From Pararge aegeria (Eukaryota; Arthropoda; Insecta; Lepidoptera; Nymphalidae), in assembly GCF_905163445.1 (NCBI RefSeq), contig NC_053182.1, forward strand, positions 18,745,501 through 18,809,500: DNA of 64,000 nucleotides, read 5' to 3'. The position numbers and the translations under genes are program-made. Of the stretch, positions 54,448 through 64,000 are shown piece after piece. The notes beneath the pieces were generated by a model. It did no database searches. It was not told the DNA's origin and saw only the letters and a list, made by a program, of their open reading frames with translations. Position 1 is the first letter of the stretch. Every line of letters starts with the position of its first letter.

Positions 54448-57400
54448 TTATTGCGTCGGAAGAGGGCATAAGCGAACTACCGGACGGACGTAAGTTCTCC
54501 CGGAAATTTTAACGGTCGCTACGCGTATGACGCCGTCTTTCGAGGGATGCACTTTCTCTACTACTGCTAGAGGCCAAGCCAGAGGCGGTACGTTGTCATT
54601 TATAACTACGACGACAGTTCCCGGCGTAATAGGTACGGAAGGCGTATTCCATTTCAAACGAACTTGCAATCCGTGCAAATATTCCATCCTCCAACGATTC
54701 CAAAACGATTGGACCATTTTATCTATTAACGAGTACCTGTCAACCAAGTTAATTTTGTCTGGATTGACATCAGGCGCAGGCAAGGAGAATAGAGGCGCAG
54801 TATGTAGGAAGTGACTTGGAGTAAGAGCCGAAGGTTCGGCAGGGTCAGAGCTTAGTATTGTTAGCGGACGCGAATTGAGAAGACATTCGACCTGAATGAG
54901 CACAGTGCAAAGTTCCTCATAAGAAAGGAGCTGTTGCCCTATGACCTTGAACAGGATCGTCTTAGTCACCTTGATCATACTTTCCCATGAACCTCCAAAG
55001 TGTGGGGAATTGGGACAGATGAATTTCCAAGTTATGCGATTTTCAGCGCATTCCTGCTCTAGCTTCGGGTAATATTCTTCTCTTAGAAATTTATAGAGGT
55101 CCCGAAGGTAAGAAGCAGCACCCTGGAAGTTTTTAGCATTGTCGCTATGCAGCACCTGAACAGGACCACGACGTGATAGGAATCTTTTAAACCCGGCGAG
55201 GAAACTGGGGGTGCTGAGTGAGGTAGCAACCTCAATGTGCGTAGATCTCGTAGTGAGACACGTGAACAGCACAATATAAGCTTTCTCGCTGTGTACGCCA
55301 CGGCGGCGTACAGGAACGTATGGTATAGGACCTGCATAATCGCAGCCGGTGAAACTAAAGGCTTTCAACGCTGGACGTGTACGTATATCAGGAAGATCCG
55401 CCATCAGCGGAATGGTTGGACGCGGTTTAAATCTAAAGCAAGTATTGCACATATGTACTCTTTGCCTGACAATACGGCGTGCCGACAGAATCCAGTACCT
55501 CTGACGAAGCAGGGCCATTAGGAGTTCGGGTCCAGCATGTAAATGTTTAATGTGGTAATAATCAATGATTATATTTACCACGTGGCCATTGCGAGGCAAT
55601 ATAACCGGATGTATTTTTTCAAAGCTAAGTCCAGAGTTGGCGAGACGACCGCCAACGCGGATAAGTCCATCATCAATAAATGGTCTTAGGCGATTAAATG
55701 CCGGTGAACATGTTTTATTATTTTTAATAAGAGAATATTCTTCAGCAAAATGCTGATTTTGCAGAGCGCGAAGCATTCTATTCTCTGCGAAATTTAAGTC
55801 GTCAGCGGTAACTGCACTAGTGCCGCGACGAGGCAGTAATTTAGCAAATCTACAAATGTATACAATTATACGTAGAAGTTTGCTCCACGAAGAAAAACGG
55901 AGAGCAAGCTCGTGTAAGTCGTTCGGGAGTATAGGTTTACACACAGTGTGTATAAGAACCTTCTTCTCGGGTACGTCTTCAATAGACTCTCCCTCTAGAG
56001 TTTTGAGTGGCCACTGAGACGGATGCATTGATGCCCATGGTGGACCATGCAGCCACAGAGGGTGTGAGAGAAGCTTCTCAGGAGTTACACCTCTCGATAG
56101 AATATCAGCAGAGTTCTCAGTGCCAGGGCAATGATAAAAGTTGTCTGGTGAGATATTCTCAGTTATCTGTACAACGCGATTCGCGACAAAAGTCTGCCAT
56201 CTATGCGGTGAACTTTTTATCCAATATAGGGCGACTTTGGAATCGAGAAATGCATATGTAGCCTTGATTGGGATACGCTCAGAGTAAGTGTCATGTACTG
56301 TACGAAGCAATTTCGACAGTAGGACGCCACCTAATAGTTCGAGACGAGCAATTGAATGAGGTTTCGTCGGCGAAACTTTACTTTTCGCACAAGCAAGACG
56401 CACAGTGTTACCAGTAGGGGAGCTAACGTGTAAATAAACGACAGCACCATAGGCTGCGAGACTAGCATCTGATAGTCCCAGGAGAGTGACCTCACAGTCT
56501 GTTGTCACGCCCACATGACGCGGTATGTGTAGCTTATTTAGAGCTGGCAACTCATCGCAAAACTGTCTCCACATCTTAATGATGTGTGGTGGAGCTACAG
56601 TGTCCCAATCAAGATTTAATTGCCAAAGCATTTTAATTAATATTTTGGCATACACGACTGTGGGAGCAACGAAGCCCATTATGTCCCACAGACGGGCAAC
56701 AGTCGACAAGATGGAGCGCTTAGTGCATGTCACATCGTCGGGCATAGAAATTTTAAAATAGAAAGCGTCATTTCCAGTAGACCAATGCAGACCAAGTATT
56801 TTATGGTGCATGGTTTTGTCAAACTCCACTTCAGTCGGAAGTTTGTGGGACGCAGGAAGGTTATCTAAGACCTCGCGAGAATTGCTGTTCCACTTAACTA
56901 ATTCCCACTGTGCACCCTTAAAAAGATCGATCATCTGCAGCGACACAGTGACTGCCTCTAGTTCGCTTGGAAGCGAGAAAGCTACGTCATCCATATAAAG
57001 CGCGGGTAGCACAATGCTATTCGCTCGTGGATATTTTGCGCCGTCGTCATTCACCAGCTGTCTTACCGTGCGCAGTGCATGGAAGGGACTGGAAGTGAGA
57101 CCGAAACAGACTCGATTGAACTGGTATAGCACAAGAGGGTCTTGTGGATTAAAGCGGTATAAGAAGCATTGATAGCGACGATCAGCTTCGCGCATAACGA
57201 TTTGTAGAAACTGTTCTCGGCAGTCGGCTGTCATTGCCACTGCATGCAGACGAAAATTCAAAATTATTTTAAAAAGATCTCCCTGTAAATTTTGACCGGA
57301 ATGTAGCAGATGGTTCAGTGCCTTTCCAGAACTAGAACGACAAGAAGCATCGACGACTAATCTCAGTCTCGTCGAGAGTTTGTCTTCACGTAAAATCCCC

Positions 57401-59784
57401 GTGTGTGGCATCACGTAAATCGGAACAGGATCTTTAGAATCATATGAAGGCGCGGGAGAAATATAATCTTTCGCGAGATAACCTTTTATGACGTCATCAT
57501 ATGCCGACCTCAATTTATTCGAAGCTTCAAGCTTTCTTTCGAGGCAGATGAAACGTTTCTTAGCTATGTCCAAAGAATTCCCTAGGGAATATAGATCCTC
57601 TTTAAATGGCAGCCCGACAACGTATCTGCCCGTATCGGGATCTCGGACAGTAGTCGAAGTGTAGAAGTCTTCGCATTCATTATCATCAGGATTCTGAATG
57701 GAAGCGGAAGGAAGTTCTTCAAGTTCCCAGAAACGCTTGACTAAAGAGTCAATAGCAGGAGGCTCTTGAACGAAACAACATGTCAAGGCCGTATGAGTAT
57801 TTATAGTAGGTATCGTAGGCGCATTGCCCATGAACACCAGACCTAACACCGTGCGCAATGCAACGGGCACCGACGGGTCGCGACGTGACGTATGGACGTC
57901 GTCGGGGAGAAGCAAATGTGGAAATAGGGAAGCTCCTATTAAAGCATCAATTTTATCAGGTACGCCGTAACTCGCATCGGCAAGCGGAATACCTTTAAGG
58001 TGTGATAGGACTGCCGTATCTATCACAGCCGTAGGTAATTTGTCTGTCACTTTATCAACAACAAGTGGCGAGATATTAAAACTAACGTTATCATCAAAAC
58101 GCGAATAAAACGTCAAGTCAACCGAGCTGGATTGTACAACCTTCTCAATTCCACCGAACCCCTTCACGATAGTACGTTCTGTGAATTTAGTTTGCAAACC
58201 CAAGCGATCACAACATTCTTTTGAGAGGAAATCGGCCTGCGAAGCAGAATCCAACAATATACGTATAACTTGCCGTTCACCATTACAGTCGTAAACAGCA
58301 ACTTGTGCGGTAGCCAATAAGACAGTAGTTCGCTTGTCTTCCACACGATTCATCAAATTGCTATTATACACCTGCGTAGCGCTTGTAGACGGGCTTACGC
58401 GCGTAGCGCACAGTGCTACGTCGGCGCGATCATCCGCTACGGGCGATGACGCGGTAACGGTAGGTGCGTTCGGTGGCGGCATGACGGTATTCAACTGAGG
58501 CGCGCGGGAATGTTCCTCGCGTTGGTCAAAGTGCAGCCTTTTGTTATGTTTCTGACCACACGAACAGTGCGGGGAGACTTCACATTGCCCGACTTTATGT
58601 TTTATAGACAGGCAGTTCACACAGGCATTCTTCTCCTTGACGCACTTAAAACGTTCTTGAGGAGTTAATAATTTATTAAAGTCAACACATTTATATAAAT
58701 GCGCATGTGTTATATTTCTACATAGACACTTGGACGTAGGCTTATCAACCGTGCTTATATAGGCCTGATACTTCGGCGCATTGCCAGAAGTCCCGTTATT
58801 CAAATGTTTTATATTTTTATTATGACGTGTATTAGAAGGGTTTGTGACATTCGTATTCGTACGCTCAAACACCTTCGCGCGTGTTGTGATAAATTCCACA
58901 AAGTCGTCGAAAGTAGGTATATTCTTACCGCATTTAATTTCAAACGCGCGTACACTCTCAGTATCGACCCTTTGTGTAGCTATATGTAGTATGATAAGAT
59001 CAGCTAGGTTATCTAACTTTAGGTTTTTTAAAGCGCTTACTGCGCCAGCGAACCGGTCTATGAAATCTTCAAAGTTAGTCGCAGAGGGAGTCTGAAAACC
59101 CTTATAGCGAAATAATTCATGTAGGTACGCGGAAGTCAACATACGTTTATCATCGAACCTATTGACGAGTGTTTGTAAAATGAGCTGATAATTCTCAGCA
59201 CACGGAGAAATTCCAGCGATTGCGCTTTTTGCCTTCCCTGTCAGCTTCGGTAACAGATAAAATAGCTTTTCTGCATCTGTGAGTGATGGATTATTATCTA
59301 CTACTGACTTAAAGGTCGTATAAAACATCTGAAAAGATTTAATGTCACCATCGAATTCTAATATCGATATGGGAGCTAGCTTCGGCTTGGCTTTTAGCAG
59401 CGCGGAGGTCGCATTATGTATTTCTGGTGTCGTATTTAAAGTTGAGCATTTTGTATGAGTTCGTTTGACCCTATTATACAAAGTCTCAAAAGCATACAGA
59501 CTTTTGTAATCAGGTTTTGCATCTGAATTTAAGTTTAATAAACGTGTATTATAATCGTCTACAATAGACTCGTACTTTAAACGCAATGAATCAATTTGTG
59601 AAGATTCGTCTAGAAAATGTTCTCTTTTTTCAACGTTCGTATGAACATCGGGTTCACGAGATAAGTCAAAGACATTTTGCATGATACCGAATATAGCTTC
59701 ACGTTTAGCAATTAAGATAGACAGTTTAGTATCCTGAATCTCCTTATCACTTTCGCTAGTTTTAGAATCTACTTTAGGAGGCAT
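54448..59784 (-). CDS. BEL/Pao Gag-Pol polyprotein
   Basis: 1778 residues from the ATG at 59784 (AGTAAAATGCC context; upstream in-frame sequence has no ATG). Order: Gag-like DUF1759 region about 137-292; Cys/His-rich nucleic-acid-binding region 353-417; pepsin-like protease with LLDSAS (Asp 512); reverse transcriptase about 800-960 with TADCREQF and YMDD (930-933); RNase H with LSDAS (Asp 1106), Glu 1149 and Asp 1181; integrase with a zinc finger ending CNTC (1446, 1449) and a D-D-E core at Asp 1482 (CDYAG), Asp 1548 (HSDNAKNF) and Glu 1601 (GGSWES); C-terminal DUF5641-like domain about 1680-1775. All catalytic residues are present. There is no envelope-like frame. The antisense frames inside it are shadows. 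Confidence 0.96.
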   Translation of the reverse strand: MPPKVDSKTSESDKEIQDTKLSILIAKREAIFGIMQNVFDLSREPDVHTNVEKREHFLDESSQIDSLRLKYESIVDDYNTRLLNLNSDAKPDYKSLYAFETLYNRVKRTHTKCSTLNTTPEIHNATSALLKAKPKLAPISILEFDGDIKSFQMFYTTFKSVVDNNPSLTDAEKLFYLLPKLTGKAKSAIAGISPCAENYQLILQTLVNRFDDKRMLTSAYLHELFRYKGFQTPSATNFEDFIDRFAGAVSALKNLKLDNLADLIILHIATQRVDTESVRAFEIKCGKNIPTFDDFVEFITTRAKVFERTNTNVTNPSNTRHNKNIKHLNNGTSGNAPKYQAYISTVDKPTSKCLCRNITHAHLYKCVDFNKLLTPQERFKCVKEKNACVNCLSIKHKVGQCEVSPHCSCGQKHNKRLHFDQREEHSRAPQLNTVMPPPNAPTVTASSPVADDRADVALCATRVSPSTSATQVYNSNLMNRVEDKRTTVLLATAQVAVYDCNGERQVIRILLDSASQADFLSKECCDRLGLQTKFTERTIVKGFGGIEKVVQSSSVDLTFYSRFDDNVSFNISPLVVDKVTDKLPTAVIDTAVLSHLKGIPLADASYGVPDKIDALIGASLFPHLLLPDDVHTSRRDPSVPVALRTVLGLVFMGNAPTIPTINTHTALTCCFVQEPPAIDSLVKRFWELEELPSASIQNPDDNECEDFYTSTTVRDPDTGRYVVGLPFKEDLYSLGNSLDIAKKRFICLERKLEASNKLRSAYDDVIKGYLAKDYISPAPSYDSKDPVPIYVMPHTGILREDKLSTRLRLVVDASCRSSSGKALNHLLHSGQNLQGDLFKIILNFRLHAVAMTADCREQFLQIVMREADRRYQCFLYRFNPQDPLVLYQFNRVCFGLTSSPFHALRTVRQLVNDDGAKYPRANSIVLPALYMDDVAFSLPSELEAVTVSLQMIDLFKGAQWELVKWNSNSREVLDNLPASHKLPTEVEFDKTMHHKILGLHWSTGNDAFYFKISMPDDVTCTKRSILSTVARLWDIMGFVAPTVVYAKILIKMLWQLNLDWDTVAPPHIIKMWRQFCDELPALNKLHIPRHVGVTTDCEVTLLGLSDASLAAYGAVVYLHVSSPTGNTVRLACAKSKVSPTKPHSIARLELLGGVLLSKLLRTVHDTYSERIPIKATYAFLDSKVALYWIKSSPHRWQTFVANRVVQITENISPDNFYHCPGTENSADILSRGVTPEKLLSHPLWLHGPPWASMHPSQWPLKTLEGESIEDVPEKKVLIHTVCKPILPNDLHELALRFSSWSKLLRIIVYICRFAKLLPRRGTSAVTADDLNFAENRMLRALQNQHFAEEYSLIKNNKTCSPAFNRLRPFIDDGLIRVGGRLANSGLSFEKIHPVILPRNGHVVNIIIDYYHIKHLHAGPELLMALLRQRYWILSARRIVRQRVHMCNTCFRFKPRPTIPLMADLPDIRTRPALKAFSFTGCDYAGPIPYVPVRRRGVHSEKAYIVLFTCLTTRSTHIEVATSLSTPSFLAGFKRFLSRRGPVQVLHSDNAKNFQGAASYLRDLYKFLREEYYPKLEQECAENRITWKFICPNSPHFGGSWESMIKVTKTILFKVIGQQLLSYEELCTVLIQVECLLNSRPLTILSSDPAEPSALTPSHFLHTAPLFSLPAPDVNPDKINLVDRYSLIDKMVQSFWNRWRMEYLHGLQVRLKWNTPSVPITPGTVVVVINDNVPPLAWPLAVVEKVHPSKDGVIRVATVKISGRTYVRPVVRLCPLPTQ

Positions 59785-60350
59785 TTTACTAAAGTGTAAG
59801 TGAGACAATTATCTAACAATCACGAAATACCTATATTTTTATGTGAGTATGATAGGTTAATAGCCAATCATATACTGGTAAATTAAGTAGGTCGCGCGGA
59901 GTGCGGATAATATGCGCAAGCGCGCTTCGTTCGATATTACGCGTGGTCGGGTTATATCGAATGTTCGATCGACCAGAGGTTCGTATAGACAAATCTCGAC
60001 CTTATATGCTAGGTCTTACGACTCTTGAGTAAATGTTTCACAACCGAAGGTACTACAATAATTAATAATTGCAAGTTTTAAGATTTGTTTTAATTGTTAA
60101 TTCAATTTAAATACACTAATATTTATCGAAATATACATAAATATGTGTAGATAATTAGTATGTCTAACTGGGGAAATAGCTAGCTCAATGCTATAATGCC
60201 GCTTATGCCAGTATTAAGACAAAGAAAATAGATGACGCAATGACCTATTTTATTTAAAATTATATTATTTCAATTATTAGAGCCTATAGAAGTATTCTAA
60301 CAAGGAAACTAATGCTTCAATACGTTAATATGAAGGAAATGCTGTAAATA

Positions 60351-60368
60351 TCCGGCTCGACGGAACCA
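60351..60368 (-). other. Probable primer-binding site, tRNA-Tyr-like
   Basis: The minus strand reads TGGTTCCGTCGAGCCGGA, starting 8 bp inside the 5' LTR. It would pair with a tRNA 3' end of the form CCGGCTCGACGGAACCA, close to tRNA-Tyr (TCCGGCTCGAAGGA plus CCA) apart from an extra A before CCA. Primer identity is inferred. Confidence 0.5.
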
Positions 60369-60376
60369 AATAAATA

Positions 60377-60940
60377 TGTATGCGCCAAGTTATATTAAGT
60401 TATTTAAGATTTTTATTTCGAATGAGTGGACTGTATTTTTTGCGGTAAATTGGTGTACAAAAGAAAGATACAAGGAATCAGAGCACAAGGAAGACAGCAC
60501 TTACTTGACCTTATTTTTCATGGGTAGGAGCACGCCGTCCGTTGATCCAAATATTCCTCACGAAGTCCTCTCTTCTCGAACACCACCACTTATGTTATAT
60601 TTCGGCACACACATAAATATAGGAATTATGCTTAAAAGGATCTCATTGAAACTTCTAAGGTATATTATGATATTTTATGGCTTATTTTCAGGCAGCCAGT
60701 AAACTCGTATTGCCCGTTACTTTTCGCAATCGGAAAGCAAGTCGTCCGCAAACGTCTTAATCGTTTGCTTCCGTTAATTTAAGTGACAGCTCTGCGTTCT
60801 AGTGTTTTTGAGGCGTATGAGGGCGCCAGTCTCTTCACGGAGAATCGTTCAGTGCTGTTTTAGGTTGGATATGGGAGAATAGGAACACCAATGAAATTTT
60901 AAATTATTATTTAAGACTTAATTATAACTTGGCGCAACCA
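60377..60940 (-). repeat. BEL/Pao 5' LTR
   Basis: Same sequence as 53655-54218 at offset 6722. It should contain the promoter for minus-strand transcription. The leader between it and the ATG is about 590 bp (59785-60376) with no frame. Confidence 0.95.
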
Positions 60941-60974
60941 ATTATTATCTTATATCTTTCAACGAGCAATTCTT

Positions 60975-60979
60975 GTATA

Positions 60980-61027
<48 letters not shown>
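60975..61027 (+). repeat. AT dinucleotide microsatellite
   Basis: About 53 bp of TA repeats with one ACAT interruption. It is followed by a short repeat ending GCACGGGTCAGCTAG at about 61193, a Helitron-like 3' end. Confidence 0.9.
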
Positions 61028-61030
<3 letters not shown>

Positions 61031-61199
61031 GGTATCTCGGAATCGGCTCCAACGATTTTCATGAAATTTAGTATACAGGGGGTTTCGGGGGCGATAAATC
61101 GATCTAGCTAGGATTCATTTTTAGAAAATGTCATTTTATTTGTGTTTTCCGGTAATCGGTTATTGGTGCAACGAAGTTGCACGGGTCAGCTAGTTATTA

Positions 61200-61340
61200 T
61201 TATATGTATATTCTAAGTATTTATGTATATAATTAATAAAAATATTCATCAGGCATCTTAGTACCCATAACAGAAGCTACGCTTACTTTGGGACTAGATG
61301 GCGTATTGATGTGTGTATTATATTAGATCGTAGTATAATC
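61200..61340 (+). mobile_element. SINE-A 3' fragment
   Basis: ATTCATCAGGCATCTTAGTA, then TTTGGGACTAGATGGCG and a TCGTAGTATA end. The head is missing. Confidence 0.7.
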
Positions 61341-61580
61341 TGCAGGTGATTATAAATTGACCACTGGCAGGAATCGAACCTGATATTCACCGTCAGCACT
61401 GGCTACAAGGTCGCCGAAACAACAAAAACAAAATTACGCTTTATAGATCAGATTAAATTTCAAGTACTCTACAAGCTACAACTGGTTATCTTAATGTAGA
61501 GAGGAACTCTTAAACTCAAGATAAAATCGGCAACTGATAATATCGATTTAACTTACTACTACGTTGCCTAGAACTCACTT

Positions 61581-61915
61581 TATGACGGCCGATTGGCGCA
61601 GTGACAGCGGCTCTGCTTTCTCAATCCAAGGCTGTGAGTTTGATTCCCACAAGTGACTGTCCAGAGCTTCAGTAATTTACAATTTCAGAATCTTCTTAGG
61701 TCTTGTCCGGTGGAAGGCATTGGCCGTGGCTATTTACCACCCTACCGACAAAGACGTGCCGGAATGCGATTTAGCGTTCCGGTACGATGTCGAGTGGAAA
61801 CCAATTAGGGGTTATGTAACTGGCATACCCCTAACAGGTTAGCCCGTTACCATCTTAGGCTGCATTATCACTTACTAGCAGGTGAAAAAGCCACTTGTAG
61901 TGGAATAAAAGAAAA
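61581..61915 (+). mobile_element. Chimeric SINE: SINE-A head on SINE-B body
   Basis: It opens with the SINE-A tRNA head (TGACGGCCGATTGGCGCAGT, box B TTTGATTCCCAC) and after about 75 bp changes to the SINE-B body (GTCTTGTCCGGTGGAAGGCA, ACCACCCTACCGACAAAGAC, CAGGTTAGCCCGTTACCATC) with an A-rich tail at 61905-61920. Confidence 0.75.
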
Positions 61916-62038
61916 AAAAAATAACTGAGTGTTTATAAAGTTTTTTCAATATATAATATTAGCACGATATGTTTATCGCTAATTACACACTAACCTCACA
62001 ATGTAAACCAAATATATATTAAAATTATTTTTATTACG

Positions 62039-62308
62039 TGACGGCCGACTGGCGCAGTGGGCAGCGACCCTGCTTTCTGAGTCGTAGGTTCGATTCCCAC
62101 AACTGGAAAATGTTTGGGTGATGAACATGATTGTTTTTCAGTGTCTGGGTGTTTATCTGTATATTATAAGTATTTATGTGTATCATATTCATAAAAATAT
62201 TCATCACCTATCTTTGTAACCATAACACAAGCTACGCTTACTTTGGGGCTAGATGGCGATGTGTGTATTGTCGTAGTATATTCATTTATTTATTATTTAT
62301 TTATTACG
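62039..62308 (+). mobile_element. SINE-A, full length
   Basis: TGACGGCCGACTGGCGCAGT head, box B GGTTCGATTCCC, TTTGGGGCTAGATGGCGATG tail and TATTTATTTATTA end. It is the most intact plus-strand copy. Confidence 0.85.
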
Positions 62309-62704
62309 TACCAATAATAACTATTAAATTAGCTAACACATTTACTATGAATTTAATATACTAAACACAGCAAAGAGTAGCTGACTGTATCTTTGTCGCT
62401 CGGTTTCACTCGGCGTTCCCGAGTTCACCCGATCGATCCTTTCACGTCGGAGCGTGACAGTTCAGCCTAACTTACTACCTATAGAAATGTCGGTGTGCGG
62501 TTCGCCAAAAGTATGCTTTTTCCTTTCCGAAAATACATAAAGTTTTTCGACACTACCCACGTTCACATCATCATATTATGATAATAATTGTCTGAAAACA
62601 TTCCATCACGCGTGCAACACGTGCGCAACGATTATTTTGTCAATTGTATCACGAGTGATAACGCAGATAGGTTATTTGTTATTAACGTGATATACTAATA
62701 CCGC
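62309..62704. other. Intergenic with GC-richer patch
   Basis: At 62390-62520, TCACTCGGCGTTCCCGAGTT and ATCCTTTCACGTCGGAGCGT stand out in base composition; a regulatory role is possible but no gene follows within the window. Confidence 0.4.
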
Positions 62705-63265
62705 GATAGTAGATACACTACACTTGTCTGTTATAATGATGTTAACATCTACTGGTACTACTTTTTTATTCAACACCAACTTTGCGGTGCGCTTTCAGCA
62801 GCGTTATACTCAAAAGACCGACTAAGTATTAGTCGTACTCGAGCACTGAAGGTTCCGTAATCCGTACTCTAGAATGAAAATTATTAAAGTGAAACTATAA
62901 GTAGTAACATCACTATCGGAACAGTTTCATAGAATTTTCATTTTGATTGTTAACTTTGGCATCTGTGCGTCAAAATAAGTGTTACGTTTGGTTTTGTCGT
63001 CATAATATATACTTTCAATACACTGAACTATTCATATCAGCGATTCAATATAAATAACAGAACTAAAACTTAAGGTAGATACGCTACACTAATCGTCTGT
63101 TATAAATAATGTGACAGTTTTTAATATGTAGGTACACCAACACCAACTTTGCGGTGCGATTCCAGCCGCGTTTTATTAAAAAAAACGGCCAACTACGAAT
63201 CAAACTCGTGCACTGATGGTCCCGTACTCTAGAATAAAAAATATTAAAGTGAAACGATAATATTA
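62705..63265 (+). repeat. Two diverged ~190-bp direct repeats
   Basis: Copies at about 62705-62900 and 63075-63265 share GTAGATAC.CTACAC, CACCAACTTTGCGGTGCG, and CGTACTCTAGAAT then ATTAAAGTGAAAC, at roughly 372-bp spacing. Nothing coding is seen. From 63266 to 64000 I see only AT-rich DNA plus the repeat edge at 63398-63450. Confidence 0.75.
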
Positions 63266-63397
63266 TGGGTTCATGTTTTTAAGGCAAAGTTCGGTGTTTG
63301 TACGTCGAAAGAAGTATTCAGAAACGTTATTAATAGAAAATCTCTTTGCCTAATGAACCGCAAAAATATATATATTTTTTAATACATTTACATTAAA

Positions 63398-63450
63398 AAT
63401 ATGTGAGCCATCACGGGACGCCTGGCATATGTCAAACATCGAAATTATTT
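63398..63450 (-). repeat. Edge of the unclassified 16546 repeat family
   Basis: TGTGAGCCATCACGGGACGC, then CTGGCATATGTCAAACATCG is the diverged reverse complement of 16800-16852. Confidence 0.65.
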
Positions 63451-64000
63451 TGTAAAAGTATCAGACACCAAAGTACAAATTATGACAGGGGCTAAATATG
63501 ACATTATAAAAAAATACAATATTACGAATTTTCTCCAGAAAATTATGTCAGTTTATTTAATATACACTTATTTTGTTTATACACAAAAATTTTTGCGCAT
63601 GGCATCGCGGTCTACTCGCTATTACCTATAGACTACGCCTATTACACATAAAATATGCGAATTTAAAAAAAAGTCACATTTGGAGTACGGGACAGTCTCT
63701 GTCTTTTATATTACAGCGGGCTCAGTAAATGAATTTCTCGTTGGGCGTATAACTTCCTCAATAGCACTGCCCTATTGTTAAATTTATAAAAAAAAATCTC
63801 CTTAGGCTGCCTTTGGTTGCTTGTAGAAAACCGTGTTCTTCTCTTGTTCCGTCTATTATTACTATAAAAAAATAGGAGGAAGTTAAAGCATAGATCCATT
63901 ACGCAGCTACAATGCAACTATCAAAACGTTATCAATAAGGATATTATGCAAAAATGTATTACGCATTTAAAATAAGTACGTACACGTTTACGAAGTAAAC

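Larger units (their letters stand above)
53655..60940 (-). mobile_element. BEL/Pao LTR retrotransposon, complete
   Basis: It is 7286 bp, bounded by TG..CA LTRs and the 5-bp target duplication ATTAT (53650-53654, 60941-60945). Both LTRs are 564 bp and identical by reading. One long Gag-Pol frame fills the interior with no stop or frameshift. Identical LTRs and an open frame indicate a recent insertion. BEL/Pao elements replicate through an RNA intermediate in virus-like particles. Confidence 0.96.

Noticed and set aside
59785..59808. Longer start for the BEL/Pao polyprotein (eight more residues)
   Set aside because: The upstream extension would begin at TTG; the first in-frame ATG is at 59784 with a good context.

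Overview
The window is lepidopteran (moth or butterfly) nuclear DNA. It is AT-rich and crowded with families typical of that order: several tRNA-headed SINEs, Helitron fragments with the lepidopteran subterminal core, and LINE 3' ends finishing in short hexamer or tetramer repeats. It carries one spliced host gene. The species cannot be named from the sequence.

Region 1 (1-15438, + strand): the last twelve exons of the orthologue of lethal (2) giant discs (lgd; vertebrate CC2D1A/B), an ESCRT-III/Shrub-binding protein with four DM14 repeats and a C2 domain. All splice sites are GT/AG and all phases agree; the 5' exon(s) lie before base 1. Introns hold three hAT-type MITEs with perfect 8-bp target duplications, a 44-bp minisatellite organised in 176-bp higher-order units, a SINE ending 14 bp before exon 8, and a pogo/Tigger-like MITE. 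The stop codon lies inside the first unit of a 3' tandem repeat.

Region 2 (16472-33571): two direct copies of an 8548-bp segment, with constant offset 8552 and a 4-bp filler between them. I saw one substitution between them. Each copy holds a complete 4025-bp PIF/Harbinger transposon inserted in a SINE (TTA target duplication), with a spliced transposase on one strand and a spliced MADF-BESS protein on the other. Each copy also has a cluster of near-perfect hairpins and a tRNA-Ile(AAT) gene.

Region 3 (33572-53654): intergenic DNA with no supported host gene. It holds SINEs, LINE fragments, microsatellites, a local duplication-inversion-duplication rearrangement (38366-39968), and an excess of the CRE octamer TGACGTCA, partly in GC-rich patches.

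Region 4 (53655-60940, - strand): a complete, apparently young BEL/Pao LTR retrotransposon with identical 564-bp LTRs, a 5-bp target duplication and one uninterrupted Gag-Pol frame of 1778 residues.

Region 5 (60941-64000): SINE copies, one of them chimeric, and a pair of ~190-bp direct repeats. A modest GC-rich stretch near 62390-62520 could be regulatory but carries no supported gene.

The only host functions are lgd and tRNA-Ile; nearly everything else is mobile DNA and its rearrangements. I found no clearly new gene system. The most notable signals are the recent tandem duplication, the repeat array that includes a stop codon, and repeated signs of template switching.
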